Counted from the stretch's first letter, positions 1 to 9,780 are shown. The stretch: 64,000 nt of DNA from Clostridium sp. CAG:440 (GCA_000437215.1 FR898640.1:19161-83160); one strand, 5' to 3'. Made by a program: numbers and translations. Notes: generated by a model not told the origin, from the sequence alone.

Positions 1-1
1 A

Positions 2-724
2 ATGCAAGCATATGAACTTAATAAAAATGGTTTACGTGTAAGTGATTCTTTATGTGCTATGTCTATGAAATTTATAATTACACAACTTGCTTTAGTTTTA
101 TTTACATTTATTATTATGATATTTGAATTTGATTTTTTAAAAAACCTTATGCAAGATTTCTTTTGGCTTGTAATTGTTAGTTTCATTATAAATATTTTAG
201 CTATTGCATTTGTAATTTTAGCAGGAATAAATAAAAATATAATTTTAACCATTTGCAAACCTTTTATAAAATTATGTGGAAAACTAAAAATTGTAAAAGA
301 TGTAGAAAAGACAACAAATAAATTTGATGAAAGTGTAACAAATTTTAGTAATCAATTTAAATTTATGAACTCTAAGAAAAAAACTGTTATTAAAATATTT
401 ATTATTGCTACCATTCAAAGCTTTTTATATTATTCTTTAACTTATATAGTATACAGAGCCTTTGGAAATAGTGGAATTAGCTACTTTCAAATAGTACCTG
501 CCCAAGCATTTTTATTACTTATTATGACTTTTATACCAACACCTGGTTCTGGCATTGGTGCAGAAGGCGGATTTTTACTTATTTTTAATTCTATATTTAA
601 ACAAGGAACTATTAATATGGCAATACTATTTTGGAGATTATATACTTTTTATTTACCAATTATAATAGGTGCATTATTTTTAATACCAGTAAAAAAAAGT
701 AAAACGAACATTAATAATGTTTAA
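2..724 (+). CDS. Flippase-like integral membrane protein (LPG synthase TM / UPF0104 family), 5' end outside window
   Basis: The visible 240 residues contain about five hydrophobic segments and end with a conserved block, PTPGSGIGAEGGF followed by a WRLYTFYLPII segment. That block is typical of the membrane domain of lysylphosphatidylglycerol synthase and of stand-alone YbhN-like proteins. The family moves or modifies lipid-linked substrates in the cytoplasmic membrane; the substrate here cannot be told. Full-length relatives are over 300 residues, so the first ATG at base 2 is probably internal and the gene begins upstream of the window. It is the last plus-strand gene before a block of minus-strand genes, separated from them by a shared terminator. 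Confidence 0.75.
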   Translation: MQAYELNKNGLRVSDSLCAMSMKFIITQLALVLFTFIIMIFEFDFLKNLMQDFFWLVIVSFIINILAIAFVILAGINKNIILTICKPFIKLCGKLKIVKDVEKTTNKFDESVTNFSNQFKFMNSKKKTVIKIFIIATIQSFLYYSLTYIVYRAFGNSGISYFQIVPAQAFLLLIMTFIPTPGSGIGAEGGFLLIFNSIFKQGTINMAILFWRLYTFYLPIIIGALFLIPVKKSKTNINNV

Positions 725-734
725 TATAAAATAA

Positions 735-778
735 CAAAAAAGCATTAAATGAAATAAAAACTCATTTAATGCTTTTTT
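735..778. terminator. Bidirectional rho-independent terminator
   Basis: A 17-bp perfect inverted repeat (arms 735-751 and 762-778, AAAAAAGCATTAAATGA) has A and T tracts at both ends. It lies between two convergent genes, the flippase-like gene and the ferredoxin gene, and can serve both. Confidence 0.85.
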
Positions 779-789
779 GTTATTCTTTA

Positions 790-960
790 TTATTCTTCAA
801 TTGGTGCTTCAACAGGACAAACACCTGCACAAGTTCCACATGATATACAAGCTGATTGATCAATTACAAATCTTTCTTCTCCTTGAGATATACATCCAAC
901 TGGACATTCAGCAGCACATGCACCGCATGATATACATTTTTCTGTTATTCTATATGCCAT
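790..960 (-). CDS. 2[4Fe-4S] ferredoxin
   Basis: This 56-codon gene encodes a small electron carrier. It has two CxxCxxCxxxCP clusters, CISCGACAAECP near residues 9-20 and CISCGTCAGVCP near residues 38-49. This is the clostridial bacterial-type ferredoxin pattern, and each Cys set binds one [4Fe-4S] cluster. A strong AGGAGGTG site (969-976) fixes the ATG at 960. It is the last gene of the minus-strand run lepB-holB-ricT-fdx, 36 bases after ricT. RicT is itself part of an Fe-S protein complex, so the neighbourhood is suggestive, but a direct link is only inference. Confidence 0.95.
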   Translation of the reverse strand: MAYRITEKCISCGACAAECPVGCISQGEERFVIDQSACISCGTCAGVCPVEAPIEE

Positions 961-996
961 TTTCTTTTCACCTCCTAAAAATTAAGTATATATATA

Positions 997-1923
997 TTAT
1001 CTTTTATGTTTTTCTGTTATTTTTTCCTTTTGATCTTGTTTTTCTAATTTTTCTAACTCATCAAGTTCTTTCTTATTTTCAACCTCTTCTTCATTCATTT
1101 TCTCGGCTACTGCATCTTTTATTACTTTTATATCTTTAGCATCATACTTTTTATATAAAATTCCGTCTCCATCTTTAATTTTCACTCTAACTCTTTCTTT
1201 TAGAATTTCTATATTATCAACTTCGCCTTCCCCATCTTGAGTTTTCACAATTGCTCCAACATGAGGTAATCTTGACAATTTTTCTGTATAAACATTATCT
1301 TCATATTTTAAGCAACACATTAATCTTCCGCAATTTCCTGAAATTTTAGAAGGTGTTAAAGAAATGTTTTGTTCTTTAGCCATTTTTATAGACACAGCCT
1401 CAAAATCACTTAAAAATGTACAACAGCAAAGTTCTCTTCCGCATACACCATTTCCACCAATTCTTTTAACTTCATCTCTTACTCCTATTTGTCTTAATTC
1501 AATTCTAGTTTTATATATTGTAGCTAGGTCTTTTACTAAATCTCTAAAATCAATTCTACCATCTGCAGTAAAATAAAATAATATTTTACTATTATCAAAT
1601 TTTACTTCTACATCTGTTAAAGTCATTTCCAATTTGTGTTCTTTTATTTTTTTAAGAGCAACATTAAATGCTTCCTTTTCTTTTTTCTTACAATCTTCAT
1701 AATGCTTAGTATCTTTATTTGTTGCAATTCTTAAAACTTTTTTTAATGGAGCAACAATTTTATCATCATCAACTATTCTATTGGCTATTAAAACCTCTGC
1801 ATATTCTTCTCCTTGAGCTGTTTCAACAATAACCTTGTCGCCTTTTTTAATATTTAAATTCTCTGGATTAAAAAAATATATTTTTCCTAATTTTTTAAAT
1901 CTTACCCCTATTATTTTTTTCAA
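997..1923 (-). CDS. ricT: RicT (YaaT), PSP1-domain protein
   Basis: The product is 308 residues. It carries the PSP1 domain and the cysteine-rich signature of YaaT/RicT: GVCGRELCCCTF followed by GNCGRLMCCLKYE. In Bacillus RicT acts with RicA and RicF in an Fe-S complex that influences RNA maturation by RNase Y and phosphorelay-controlled development. The last 40 or so residues are charged (Lys/Glu) and probably disordered. Translation appears to start at TTG (1921-1923), overlapping the TGA of holB as TTGA, with GGAGGG seven bases upstream. The holB-ricT order is conserved in Firmicutes and supports the call. Confidence 0.93.
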   Translation of the reverse strand: MKKIIGVRFKKLGKIYFFNPENLNIKKGDKVIVETAQGEEYAEVLIANRIVDDDKIVAPLKKVLRIATNKDTKHYEDCKKKEKEAFNVALKKIKEHKLEMTLTDVEVKFDNSKILFYFTADGRIDFRDLVKDLATIYKTRIELRQIGVRDEVKRIGGNGVCGRELCCCTFLSDFEAVSIKMAKEQNISLTPSKISGNCGRLMCCLKYEDNVYTEKLSRLPHVGAIVKTQDGEGEVDNIEILKERVRVKIKDGDGILYKKYDAKDIKVIKDAVAEKMNEEEVENKKELDELEKLEKQDQKEKITEKHKR

Positions 1924-2807
1924 TTAATTTCCCTCCACATGTTAAATAACATATTATCTATACACATATCATAATTTCCATTATTTTTCAATCTTTCTTT
2001 AGTATTTTCCACAATTTCTATACATTTTGTGAACCTATAGTCATTTATTGCCTTTTCTATTAATACAGCATTTATATATTCTAATATAGAATTTATTTCT
2101 TCTTTAGATTCATATATTATTTTTGACATGTTTATAATATCAATCAAATCTTTTTTATTAATATTGTCAATAATATTCTTAATATTTTCATATTCAGCTA
2201 TTTTATCTTTTAAGCTGTTTACTTTACCAATACTTCCTTGAAATATTTTTAAAATATCTTCACTTAAATTTTTAATTTCTAAATTTTTTTCTATATACTT
2301 TTTAATGTCATCATTGCTTATTTTTTCAAAATGCAAAATAACACATCTTGACTTAATCGTTTCCAAAAATAAACTTTCATTGTTTCCAATTAATATTATA
2401 ATTGCAAATTCTGGTGGTTCTTCTAATGTTTTTAATAAACAATTTTGTGCTTCTTTTGTCATTTTATCTGCATCATTTATTATATATATTTTACTTTTTG
2501 ATATAATTGGTTTTTCTTGTATTCTTTTTTGCAAATTTCTTATTTGTTCTATTTTTATACTATTTCCATCTGGCTCTATTATTTCGAAATCTGGATGATT
2601 ATTACTTTCAAATTCAATACATGATTTACATGTATTATTACACCCGTTATTTAAACAAAGTACATATTTTGAAAGTTCTTTTGCAATTAATTTTTTACCT
2701 ATTCCATCTATTCCAATAAATAAATAACTATGAGATACATTACCTTGTTTTATTGAATTTTCTAATAAATTTTTTATTTTATTATTTCCAATTATATTTT
2801 CAAACAT
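1920..2807 (-). CDS. holB: DNA polymerase III subunit delta' (clamp loader)
   Basis: The product is 295 residues with an AAA+ clamp-loader fold. Features are a Walker A-like loop (GIDGIGKK), a four-Cys zinc module (CLNNGCNNTCKSC), a Walker B region (IYIINDADKM) and the LLKTLEEPPE motif shared by delta' and gamma/tau. Delta' is part of the complex that loads the beta sliding clamp during replication. The ATG at 2807 has an AAGGAA site. It lies 12 bases after the restored lepB stop and overlaps ricT, so lepB-holB-ricT-fdx is probably one operon. Confidence 0.95.
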   Translation of the reverse strand: MFENIIGNNKIKNLLENSIKQGNVSHSYLFIGIDGIGKKLIAKELSKYVLCLNNGCNNTCKSCIEFESNNHPDFEIIEPDGNSIKIEQIRNLQKRIQEKPIISKSKIYIINDADKMTKEAQNCLLKTLEEPPEFAIIILIGNNESLFLETIKSRCVILHFEKISNDDIKKYIEKNLEIKNLSEDILKIFQGSIGKVNSLKDKIAEYENIKNIIDNINKKDLIDIINMSKIIYESKEEINSILEYINAVLIEKAINDYRFTKCIEIVENTKERLKNNGNYDMCIDNMLFNMWREIN

Positions 2808-2819
2808 TTTATCAATTCC

Positions 2820-3459
2820 TTATTTGTCTATTTTTCCAAATAAATTTAATGGCCATATTCTAAAGGCAACTGTACTTTCAATTTTTTCTAATGGTATGCA
2901 TCCAAATGCTCTACAGTCTGTGCTGTGATTTCTATTGTCCCCCATTGCAAATACACAATTTTCAGGAACAGTAAAATCTGAAAATCCGGACACCTATAAC
3001 ATCTGTTACAACCCCTGCTTGTAAATATTTTTCTTCAAGTTCATTTCCATTTATATATACTTTTCCATTTTCTATTTTTACATGTTCACCAGGAAGTGCT
3101 ATAACTCTTTTTATATAGCTTCTTTTTTTACCCATTTCCAAAAAATTATTTACAAACCAATTCCATCCTGTTCTTTGTTCAAACTGTGCAACAGGATTTT
3201 CTTGGTTAATTTCATTCTCATTATAGCTAACTTTACTTGGCTCTTCAAATGTAATTATTTCTCCTCTTTTTGGAAGGGTTTTTGTTGTTCTTCCCCATCT
3301 ATTTAACCATAATCTTTGATTTTGCTCTAAAGTTGGATACATAGAAATTTGTTTTACAATTGTTGGTGTTCCTATAAAATATCTAAATAATAATGCAAGT
3401 ACAACTGCAATTACTATACAATAAACCCATTCTAATATATTTTTTACTTTTGGATTCAC
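2820..3459 (-). CDS. lepB: Signal peptidase I, needs a +1 shift at CGGA
   Basis: Type I signal peptidase removes signal peptides on the outer face of the membrane. An N-terminal membrane anchor (residues 10-28) precedes the catalytic serine motif (QISMYPTL) and the lysine region (KRSYIKRVIALPGE). The zero frame ends after 165 residues at 2962. The rest of the enzyme, with FTVPENCVFAMGDNR and the conserved NHSTDCRAFG box, continues in the +1 frame to a stop at 2820-2822. The shift falls at CGGA (2985-2988), between GTC and the glycine codon GGA. With one base skipped, the total is 212 residues and divisible by three. Unshifted, the protein would lose its MGDNR catalytic-core box. It is followed closely by holB. 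Confidence 0.88.
2985..2988 (-). other. CGGA recoding site in lepB
   Basis: On the coding strand the frame reads ATA GGT GTC CGGA TTT TCA GAT. Codon 158 is CGG in the zero frame. Reading CGGA as glycine (or skipping the C) restores the conserved C-terminal half of signal peptidase. Confidence 0.8.
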
Positions 3460-3507
3460 GTTATCTCTCTCCTTATTTTTTTATTATATAATATTTCCTT
3501 CATTTTT

Positions 3508-4929
3508 TCAATTCTCTTTTGTTGGAATTTTAATTACAACTTCTGTTCCTTGTCCTACTACACTTTTTATATCAATACTTCCGCCATTTTTGTCTAATAT
3601 TTCCTTTGCAATAGAAAGTCCAAGCCCAGTTCCCCCCATTTCTCTTGTACGAGCTTTATCTACTCTATAAAATCTTTCAAAAATTCTACTTAAGTCTTCT
3701 TCTGGAATTCCTATTCCATTATCAAATATTTTTATATATGCATCATTATATACAAACCCAACATATATTTTAATTTCTCCGCCTTCTTTGGTATATTTTA
3801 TACTATTTGTTAAAATATTTAATACAACTCTTTCTATGTCATATTTATCTGCATATACAGGAGGTACATCTGCTGTTACAAAACAATTTACAGTATGATT
3901 TTTCTTTTTTATTTCTATTGCAAGCTTGTCCTGACATTTTTTTACTAAATCGCCTAAATCAAAACTTTCTTTTTGTGTTTTGTTTTTGTTATTATCATAT
4001 CTTGAAAGTGTTAGTAAATCTGTTACAAGTTTAGCCATTCTTCTTGCTTCTGAAGCAATTACACCTAAAAACTTTTCTTGTGTTTCTTTATCATATTCGC
4101 CTTCTAATAAAGTATCTGCATACCCCATTATAGATGTAATTGGTGTTTTTAATTCATGTGATACATCTGCAACAAATTCTTTTCTCATATTGTCTAGTTT
4201 TACATGTTCGGTAATATCTTGAACCACAGCAATTACGCCATCTGGTCTATCATCTTGATTTTTAAATGGTGCAAAGAATATATTTATATATTTATCCTCT
4301 ACTTGAACCCTTTGCTCTGTTGAAGTCCAATTTTCCAAATATATTATTTTTTCCATATTTATATCTAATTTAAATTTACTAAATATATCTTCAAATGTTA
4401 CATCTTCTGGTCTAATGCTTAGTAATTTTTTTGCTTCTGGATTTATTAAAATAATTTCTTTGTCCATATTAAATGCAATTATTCCATCTGTCATATGTCT
4501 TAAAATTGTTTCTATTTGATTTTTCTTGGTTGATACATCATTTAATTGATCTTTTAATTCAGTAGTCATTAGCCCAAATATATCATCAACATTATCTATA
4601 TTATTTTCTATTTTATTTTTATTATCTTCTGTATTGGTAATTTTCTCTGCACTTTTTATTAGTCTATTTATTGGATATATAACAAATTTAGAAAGATATA
4701 TTCTAATTGATATTAAAGAAATAGCTAAAACTCCAATTCCTATTGCAGTTGTTACTATAGTCTCATTTTTTGCAGTTTCTATTTGTAAATTCAATTCTTC
4801 ATTATCTGGTGAAATACTTGCTTTAAGCTCATTTAACTTGCTTACATTTTGAAATCCCATTAATCCTATTATGATAATTCCTATTATAAAAATTGATATA
4901 ATTATTTTAAAATGAATATGTTTGTTCAT
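3508..4929 (-). CDS. Membrane sensor histidine kinase (WalK/PhoR type)
   Basis: The product is 473 residues. Two membrane segments (about residues 8-26 and 58-78) flank a short extracellular stretch of only about 30 residues, so it probably senses membrane or small envelope signals. A HAMP linker and a PAS domain (about 145-240) follow. Next are the HisKA dimerisation helix with phospho-acceptor His in VSHELKTPI, the N box (NILTNSIKYT), G1 (DNGIGIP), F box (IFERFYRVD) and G2 (GGTGLGLSI). All catalytic motifs are present. No response regulator gene is adjacent, so its partner is encoded elsewhere. Its place between murG and lepB hints at envelope control, which is inference. Confidence 0.9.
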   Translation of the reverse strand: MNKHIHFKIIISIFIIGIIIIGLMGFQNVSKLNELKASISPDNEELNLQIETAKNETIVTTAIGIGVLAISLISIRIYLSKFVIYPINRLIKSAEKITNTEDNKNKIENNIDNVDDIFGLMTTELKDQLNDVSTKKNQIETILRHMTDGIIAFNMDKEIILINPEAKKLLSIRPEDVTFEDIFSKFKLDINMEKIIYLENWTSTEQRVQVEDKYINIFFAPFKNQDDRPDGVIAVVQDITEHVKLDNMRKEFVADVSHELKTPITSIMGYADTLLEGEYDKETQEKFLGVIASEARRMAKLVTDLLTLSRYDNNKNKTQKESFDLGDLVKKCQDKLAIEIKKKNHTVNCFVTADVPPVYADKYDIERVVLNILTNSIKYTKEGGEIKIYVGFVYNDAYIKIFDNGIGIPEEDLSRIFERFYRVDKARTREMGGTGLGLSIAKEILDKNGGSIDIKSVVGQGTEVVIKIPTKEN

Positions 4930-4943
4930 ATATCCCCCTAAAG

Positions 4944-6059
4944 TTATTTAACTAATTTTAATATTTCATTATATATTTTACTTTGCGTATCTTTTACTGA
5001 AATTTTGCTACTATTTATTCCCATTTGTTTTAAAACATTTTTATTTAATATAATTTCATCTATTGTTTTATTTAAAATGTTTCCTTCTAATTTATCATTT
5101 TCAATAATTTTAGCAGCATTTACTTTTTCTAATACCTTTGCATTATACATTTGATGATTGTTACTTACATTTGGAAGTGGTATTAATATTGATGGCTTTC
5201 CTAAATTTGATATTTCTGTAATTGTCATAGCCCCACTTCTTGCAACTATAATATCAGAAATATTCATTATTTCTTCCATATTATAAATATATGGCAATAT
5301 TTTAATATTTTCTATCATATTAATATTTATATTCTTGTCTTCTAATTTTTCTTTTATAATATCATATTGTTTTGGTCCTGTTGCCCATATAATTTGATAA
5401 TTTTTGTTTAATTTTTTATCTATAATTTCAAGTATTGCCTCATTTATTTTTTGTGCACCTTGACTTCCCCCATAAACCAATATAATAGGTTTTATAGAAT
5501 TTAATCCAAGTTTGCTTAATATTTCATTTTTTTGATTTATTCCATATTCTTTTTTTTCTATTTTTACAGGTGTTCCTGTACATACAACGTTTTTTGCATT
5601 TTTTATTTTAGACTTTGTCTCATCAAAGGAAACCAATATTGTATCTACCTTTTTTGCAAGCATTTTTACTGCTTTACCAGGGAAGGCATTACTTTCATGT
5701 AACATAGTTGGTATTTTATTTTTGTGTGCCTCAGTAATTACTGCTCCACAAATATAACCTCCTGTTCCAATTACTATATCTGGTTTAAATTCTTTTATTA
5801 TTTTTTCTGCCTGCCCTAAACCTTTGTATGTTTTATATAATTTTTTTATATTGTCTATTGTTAATTTTTTACTTAAACCATATGCATCAATTGTTTTCAA
5901 TTCATAGCCTGCTCTTGGAACTAAATCATTTTCTAAACCTCTTGTTGTTCCAATAAATATAATTTTAGAATCTTTTTGCTCTTCTTTTATTTTATTTGCA
6001 ATTGCAAGACCTGGATTAATATGTCCTCCTGTTCCCGCTGCTGCAATAATTACTCTCAT
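4944..6059 (-). CDS. murG: UDP-GlcNAc:lipid I N-acetylglucosaminyltransferase MurG
   Basis: MurG adds GlcNAc to lipid I to form lipid II on the cytoplasmic face of the membrane. The 371-residue protein has the N-terminal glycine-rich loop (AAAGTGGHINPGLA), the second loop (VYGGSQGAQKINE) and the nucleotide-sugar motif ending in RSGAMTITE. This is the family's usual length and layout. AGAGGTG precedes the ATG. It follows ftsW, which is the standard dcw order. Confidence 0.97.
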   Translation of the reverse strand: MRVIIAAAGTGGHINPGLAIANKIKEEQKDSKIIFIGTTRGLENDLVPRAGYELKTIDAYGLSKKLTIDNIKKLYKTYKGLGQAEKIIKEFKPDIVIGTGGYICGAVITEAHKNKIPTMLHESNAFPGKAVKMLAKKVDTILVSFDETKSKIKNAKNVVCTGTPVKIEKKEYGINQKNEILSKLGLNSIKPIILVYGGSQGAQKINEAILEIIDKKLNKNYQIIWATGPKQYDIIKEKLEDKNININMIENIKILPYIYNMEEIMNISDIIVARSGAMTITEISNLGKPSILIPLPNVSNNHQMYNAKVLEKVNAAKIIENDKLEGNILNKTIDEIILNKNVLKQMGINSSKISVKDTQSKIYNEILKLVK

Positions 6060-6116
6060 TTAATACACCTCTTTTGTTATTACAATCTATAAGTTTAGTT
6101 ATAAACTCTTATTTTA

Positions 6117-7249
6117 TTATTGTTGCTTATTACTTGCACGTGAAATATTTAATAATATTCCCATTTCACACAGTAAAATAAACAGTGCTGTTCCACCATA
6201 ACTAAAAAATGGCAGTGGCATTCCGGGTTGCTGGCATTGATGACGTAACAACCGCAACATTAATTATTACCTGTATTGCAACAAGTGAAGTTATTCCGAA
6301 CTGCAAGTAAGCTTCCAAACATATCTGGTGCTTTCATTGCAATCAAAACCCCTCTCCATATAAATATTGCAAATAATATAAGTACAATTGCACAGCCTAC
6401 AAATCCCAATTCTTCACCTAAAATAGAAAATATAAAGTCATTGTGAGGTTCTGGCAAATATAAATATTTTTGTTTACTTTCTCCAAGACCTGAACCAAAT
6501 AAACCTCCTGACCCAATTGCATATAAACTCTGAATAACTTGCCAACCATCTCCTGTTTGATCTTGCCATGGATCAATAAATGTTGTTACCCTTTGTAATC
6601 TATATGGTGAAAATATAATTAATGCTATAATTGCTGGAATTCCAACTGCTCCAACAGTTATTAAAAAATGTTTAAATTTGCATCCAGCAACAATCATCAT
6701 AATAGAACATATACCTATTATTACAACAGATGCACTAAAGTGTGGTTGTAACAACAATAGCCCAATTATTGGTGCTACCAAACACATATGTTTTAAAAAA
6801 CCTGTATTATACTTTTCTAATTCATCTCTATTTTTTGTTAAAATTCCCGCATAAAATACTATCATTAAAATTTTTACTAATTCTGATGGTTGAAATGATA
6901 AGGTTTCTGTTAAATATATCCATCTTTTAGCACCATTTATGTTTTTTCCTATTAGTAAAACTAAAGCAAGTAAAATTAATGATACTATCCATGCATGTTT
7001 ATAAAATTTTTGATAAAATCTATAATCTATTTTTGATATAAATAGCATTGCAATAATTCCAAGTATAGCAAATAAAAGCTGTTTAGAAAAATATTTATAA
7101 CTATCTCCGCTTTCTGAAAGAGCTGATGGAGAACTTGCAGATAATACCATTACTAATCCTATTGTTAACAATAATAATATTGTTATTAATAATGTAAAAT
7201 CTATTGGATTATTTAAAAAGCTTGAAAAGCTTTTTTTCTTTTTTGCCAT
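6117..7249 (-). CDS. ftsW: FtsW/SpoVE-type SEDS lipid II polymerase, needs two +1 shifts at CGGA
   Basis: SEDS proteins polymerise lipid II with a partner class B PBP. The zero-frame product stops after 329 residues at 6260, just before the last conserved block. Two CGGA sites (6295-6298 and 6222-6225) lie 73 bases apart. Skipping one base at each yields AVGITSLVAIQ and then SMPATGMPLPFFSYGG, the most conserved C-terminal motifs of FtsW/RodA. The protein then runs to a TAA at 6117-6119, with the last membrane helix and a total of 376 residues (1131 coding bases after removing two). Between the two sites the +1 frame is open and matches the family. N-terminal parts include GAKRWI and FQPSELVK. 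It lies between mraY and murG; murD, often found here, is absent. Confidence 0.92.
6222..6225 (-). other. Second CGGA recoding site in ftsW
   Basis: The coding strand reads CCA GCA ACC CGGA ATG CCA CTG CCA. The shift restores PATGMPLPF, where the glycine is nearly invariant in SEDS proteins (residue 342). Confidence 0.85.
6295..6298 (-). other. First CGGA recoding site in ftsW
   Basis: The coding strand reads CTT GCA GTT CGGA ATA ACT TCA. The shift restores LLAVGITS, a conserved SEDS motif (residue 318). Without it translation ends 11 codons later. Confidence 0.85.
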
Positions 7250-7293
7250 TTATCTCAATCCTTTCTTTTTTGCATTTTTATCTTATGCATTTA

Positions 7294-8274
7294 TTAAACC
7301 ATTTGTAATCCAATTACACATGCAAGTAAAGTTATTAAACAAAATACAATTACAACTTTATTTTCTCTCCAACCTGATAATTCAAAATGATGATGTAATG
7401 GTGCCATTTTAAAAATTCTATTTCCTGTCTTTTTAAAATATGCTACTTGTATAATTACTGAAAGTGTTTCTAATACTGGTATTATTGCAATTACCAATAA
7501 TATTATTGGCATTTTTAAGTATAATGCTAATCCAGATATAACACCTCCAAGTAATAATGAACCCGTATCTCCCATAAATACTTTAGCAGGATGTAAATTA
7601 AATACTAAAAATCCTAAAGTTGCTCCAATTACAGCACTACCAAATATTGATACTTCTGGTACATTAAATGTAATTCCTATAATTACTAAACATGTTATAA
7701 TAAGTGAACTTACGCTAGATGACAAACCATCTATTCCGTCTGTTAAATTTATTGCATTTGTAGTTGCAAGTATTACAACTATTGCAAATGGTATGTAAAT
7801 ATACACTGGCATTGTTATATATGTTTTAGCAATTGGAATAAATATATCTGTTCCTATATTTAATCCTTTAACTAAAAATACAACATATGCAACAGAAATA
7901 ACCAACAAACCAATCATTTTATAACTTGGCTTAAGCCCTTCTGTATTTTTTAAAACTAATTTTTTAAAATCATCTATAAATCCTACTACTCCAAATCCTA
8001 TTGTAATTAACAGCATTGGTAATAATTTATTTGCAATATCTGCTTGATTATTTGCATTTAAATATATATATATTCCTGTAATAATTATTATCATTGCTAG
8101 AATTATTATAATTCCACCCATTGTAGGTGTTCCTTGTTTTTTTAAATGTGACTTTGGCCCATCATCTCTTTCTATTTGACCTACTTTTAATTTTTTTAAT
8201 ATTGGTATTACTAATATTCCTAATATAATTGATACTACAAATGATATTAGCAATATTTTTGTATCAAAATTCAC
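7294..8274 (-). CDS. mraY: Phospho-N-acetylmuramoyl-pentapeptide transferase MraY
   Basis: MraY transfers phospho-MurNAc-pentapeptide to undecaprenyl phosphate, forming lipid I in the membrane. The polytopic protein has the family's DDGPKSHLKKQGTPTMGG block, the Mg-binding aspartates in GFIDDFKK, the NLTDGIDGL motif, FMGDTGSLLLGG and the C-terminal PLHHHFE histidine cluster. An upstream in-frame TTG at 8283 is only one base from the GGAAGG site, so I prefer the GTG at 8274, which is about ten bases away (326 residues). It follows murE by 15 bases. Confidence 0.95.
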   Translation of the reverse strand: MNFDTKILLISFVVSIILGILVIPILKKLKVGQIERDDGPKSHLKKQGTPTMGGIIIILAMIIIITGIYIYLNANNQADIANKLLPMLLITIGFGVVGFIDDFKKLVLKNTEGLKPSYKMIGLLVISVAYVVFLVKGLNIGTDIFIPIAKTYITMPVYIYIPFAIVVILATTNAINLTDGIDGLSSSVSSLIITCLVIIGITFNVPEVSIFGSAVIGATLGFLVFNLHPAKVFMGDTGSLLLGGVISGLALYLKMPIILLVIAIIPVLETLSVIIQVAYFKKTGNRIFKMAPLHHHFELSGWRENKVVIVFCLITLLACVIGLQMV

Positions 8275-8289
8275 TGTTATCAAACCTTC

Positions 8290-9780
8290 CTATTTATTCT
8301 TTTTTCCTTTGTCTAGTTCTTGAACTAACTGTCTTACTATAATTCTTTCGTCAAATGGATGCTTTACTCCATTTATTTCTTGATATGGTTCATGGCCTTT
8401 TCCAGCAAGTACTATCAAATCTCTTTTTGTTGCCATTTTCATTGCCTCTTTTATAGCTTCCACTCTGTCTACTACAACTTTATAATTTCCTTTTGTCTTT
8501 TTTATTCCTTCTTCTATTTGATCTACTATTTTTTGTGGATCTTCTGTTCTTGGATTATCTGATGTTATTATTGTAAAATCTGCTATTCTTCCTGATATTT
8601 CACCCATTATTGGTCTTTTTCCACTGTCTCTATCTCCACCACATCCAAATACAGATATTACTTTTCCTCTAGTATAACTTTTTACTGCCTGTAAAATATT
8701 TTGCAAACTCTCTGGTGAATGAGCATAATCTATCATTATTGGCAATTCCATTTTATTGTCTACAAGTTCTGATCTTCCAGGAACTCTTACTTCTAACAAT
8801 GCTTCTTTTATAACTTCAGGTGATATGCCTAATTTTTTTGCAACGCATATAGCAGCTAAAGAATTATATACACTAAATCTACCAGGAATTCCAACTTTTA
8901 TTCTTTCATTTCTATCTGTTATTTTTACTTTAAAATCAACATATAAATTTGTAACAGTTATATCTTTTGCAGTTACATTTGCAAAATTATCAATTCCATA
9001 TGTAGTAATATCATTTTCTTTAAACATATTTGGTATTTTTGCTCCATGTAAATCGTCTGTATTTACTATTCCTGTTTTACACATTTTAAATAGTTTTAAT
9101 TTTGACTCAAAATAGTCTTGCATATTTGGATGTTCTTTTTCACTAATGTGATCTTCTGAAAAATTAGTAAATAAAACAATATCAAAATCACATGCATCTA
9201 CTCTATGTAATTTTAAGCTTTGTGAAGAAACTTCCATTACAACATATTCTACGCCTTCTTCTACCATTTGGTTAAATAATTGTTGTAATTCTAAACTTTC
9301 TGGTGTTGTTCTATCACTATCTTTTAATTTTTTTCCATTTATATATGTTGCAATTGTCCCTATTAATCCAACTTTTTTCCCAGCTTTTTCTAATATCTCT
9401 TTAATCATAAAAGTTGTTGTTGTTTTACCTTTTGTTCCAGTTACACCTATCAATTTAAATTTTTTTGAAGGATTTTTGTAGAAGTTTGCAGATGAAACTG
9501 CTAAAGCCTCTCTTGTATCTTTTGCCATTACAACAGCAACATCTTTAGGTATATTTAATTCTTTTAAATCACACCCTTCTTCTACCATTACACATCTAGC
9601 CCCATTTTCTATAGCATTATTTATATATTTATGTCCATCAACAGAAAACCCTTTTATAGCAATAAACAAAAAACCTGGTTTTACATTTTTAGAATTGCTT
9701 TCTATTCCTTCTATTTCTAAATCTAAATCACCTTTTAATTTTAAATTTTCTAAACCTTGTAATATATTTTTTAATTTCAT
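8290..9780 (-). CDS. murE: UDP-MurNAc-tripeptide synthetase MurE
   Basis: MurE adds the third amino acid of the peptidoglycan stem peptide in the cytoplasm. The 496-residue Mur ligase has the ATP loop GVTGTKGKTTT, the substrate loop TTPESLELQ, the carbamylated-Lys region and DYAHSPESL in the middle domain, and the third domain with a TSDNPRTEDP motif. DNPRTEDP contains the DNPR signature linked to meso-diaminopimelate addition, so the third residue is probably meso-DAP. murF, which often follows, is missing from this cluster. Confidence 0.96.
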   Translation of the reverse strand: MKLKNILQGLENLKLKGDLDLEIEGIESNSKNVKPGFLFIAIKGFSVDGHKYINNAIENGARCVMVEEGCDLKELNIPKDVAVVMAKDTREALAVSSANFYKNPSKKFKLIGVTGTKGKTTTTFMIKEILEKAGKKVGLIGTIATYINGKKLKDSDRTTPESLELQQLFNQMVEEGVEYVVMEVSSQSLKLHRVDACDFDIVLFTNFSEDHISEKEHPNMQDYFESKLKLFKMCKTGIVNTDDLHGAKIPNMFKENDITTYGIDNFANVTAKDITVTNLYVDFKVKITDRNERIKVGIPGRFSVYNSLAAICVAKKLGISPEVIKEALLEVRVPGRSELVDNKMELPIMIDYAHSPESLQNILQAVKSYTRGKVISVFGCGGDRDSGKRPIMGEISGRIADFTIITSDNPRTEDPQKIVDQIEEGIKKTKGNYKVVVDRVEAIKEAMKMATKRDLIVLAGKGHEPYQEINGVKHPFDERIIVRQLVQELDKGKKNK

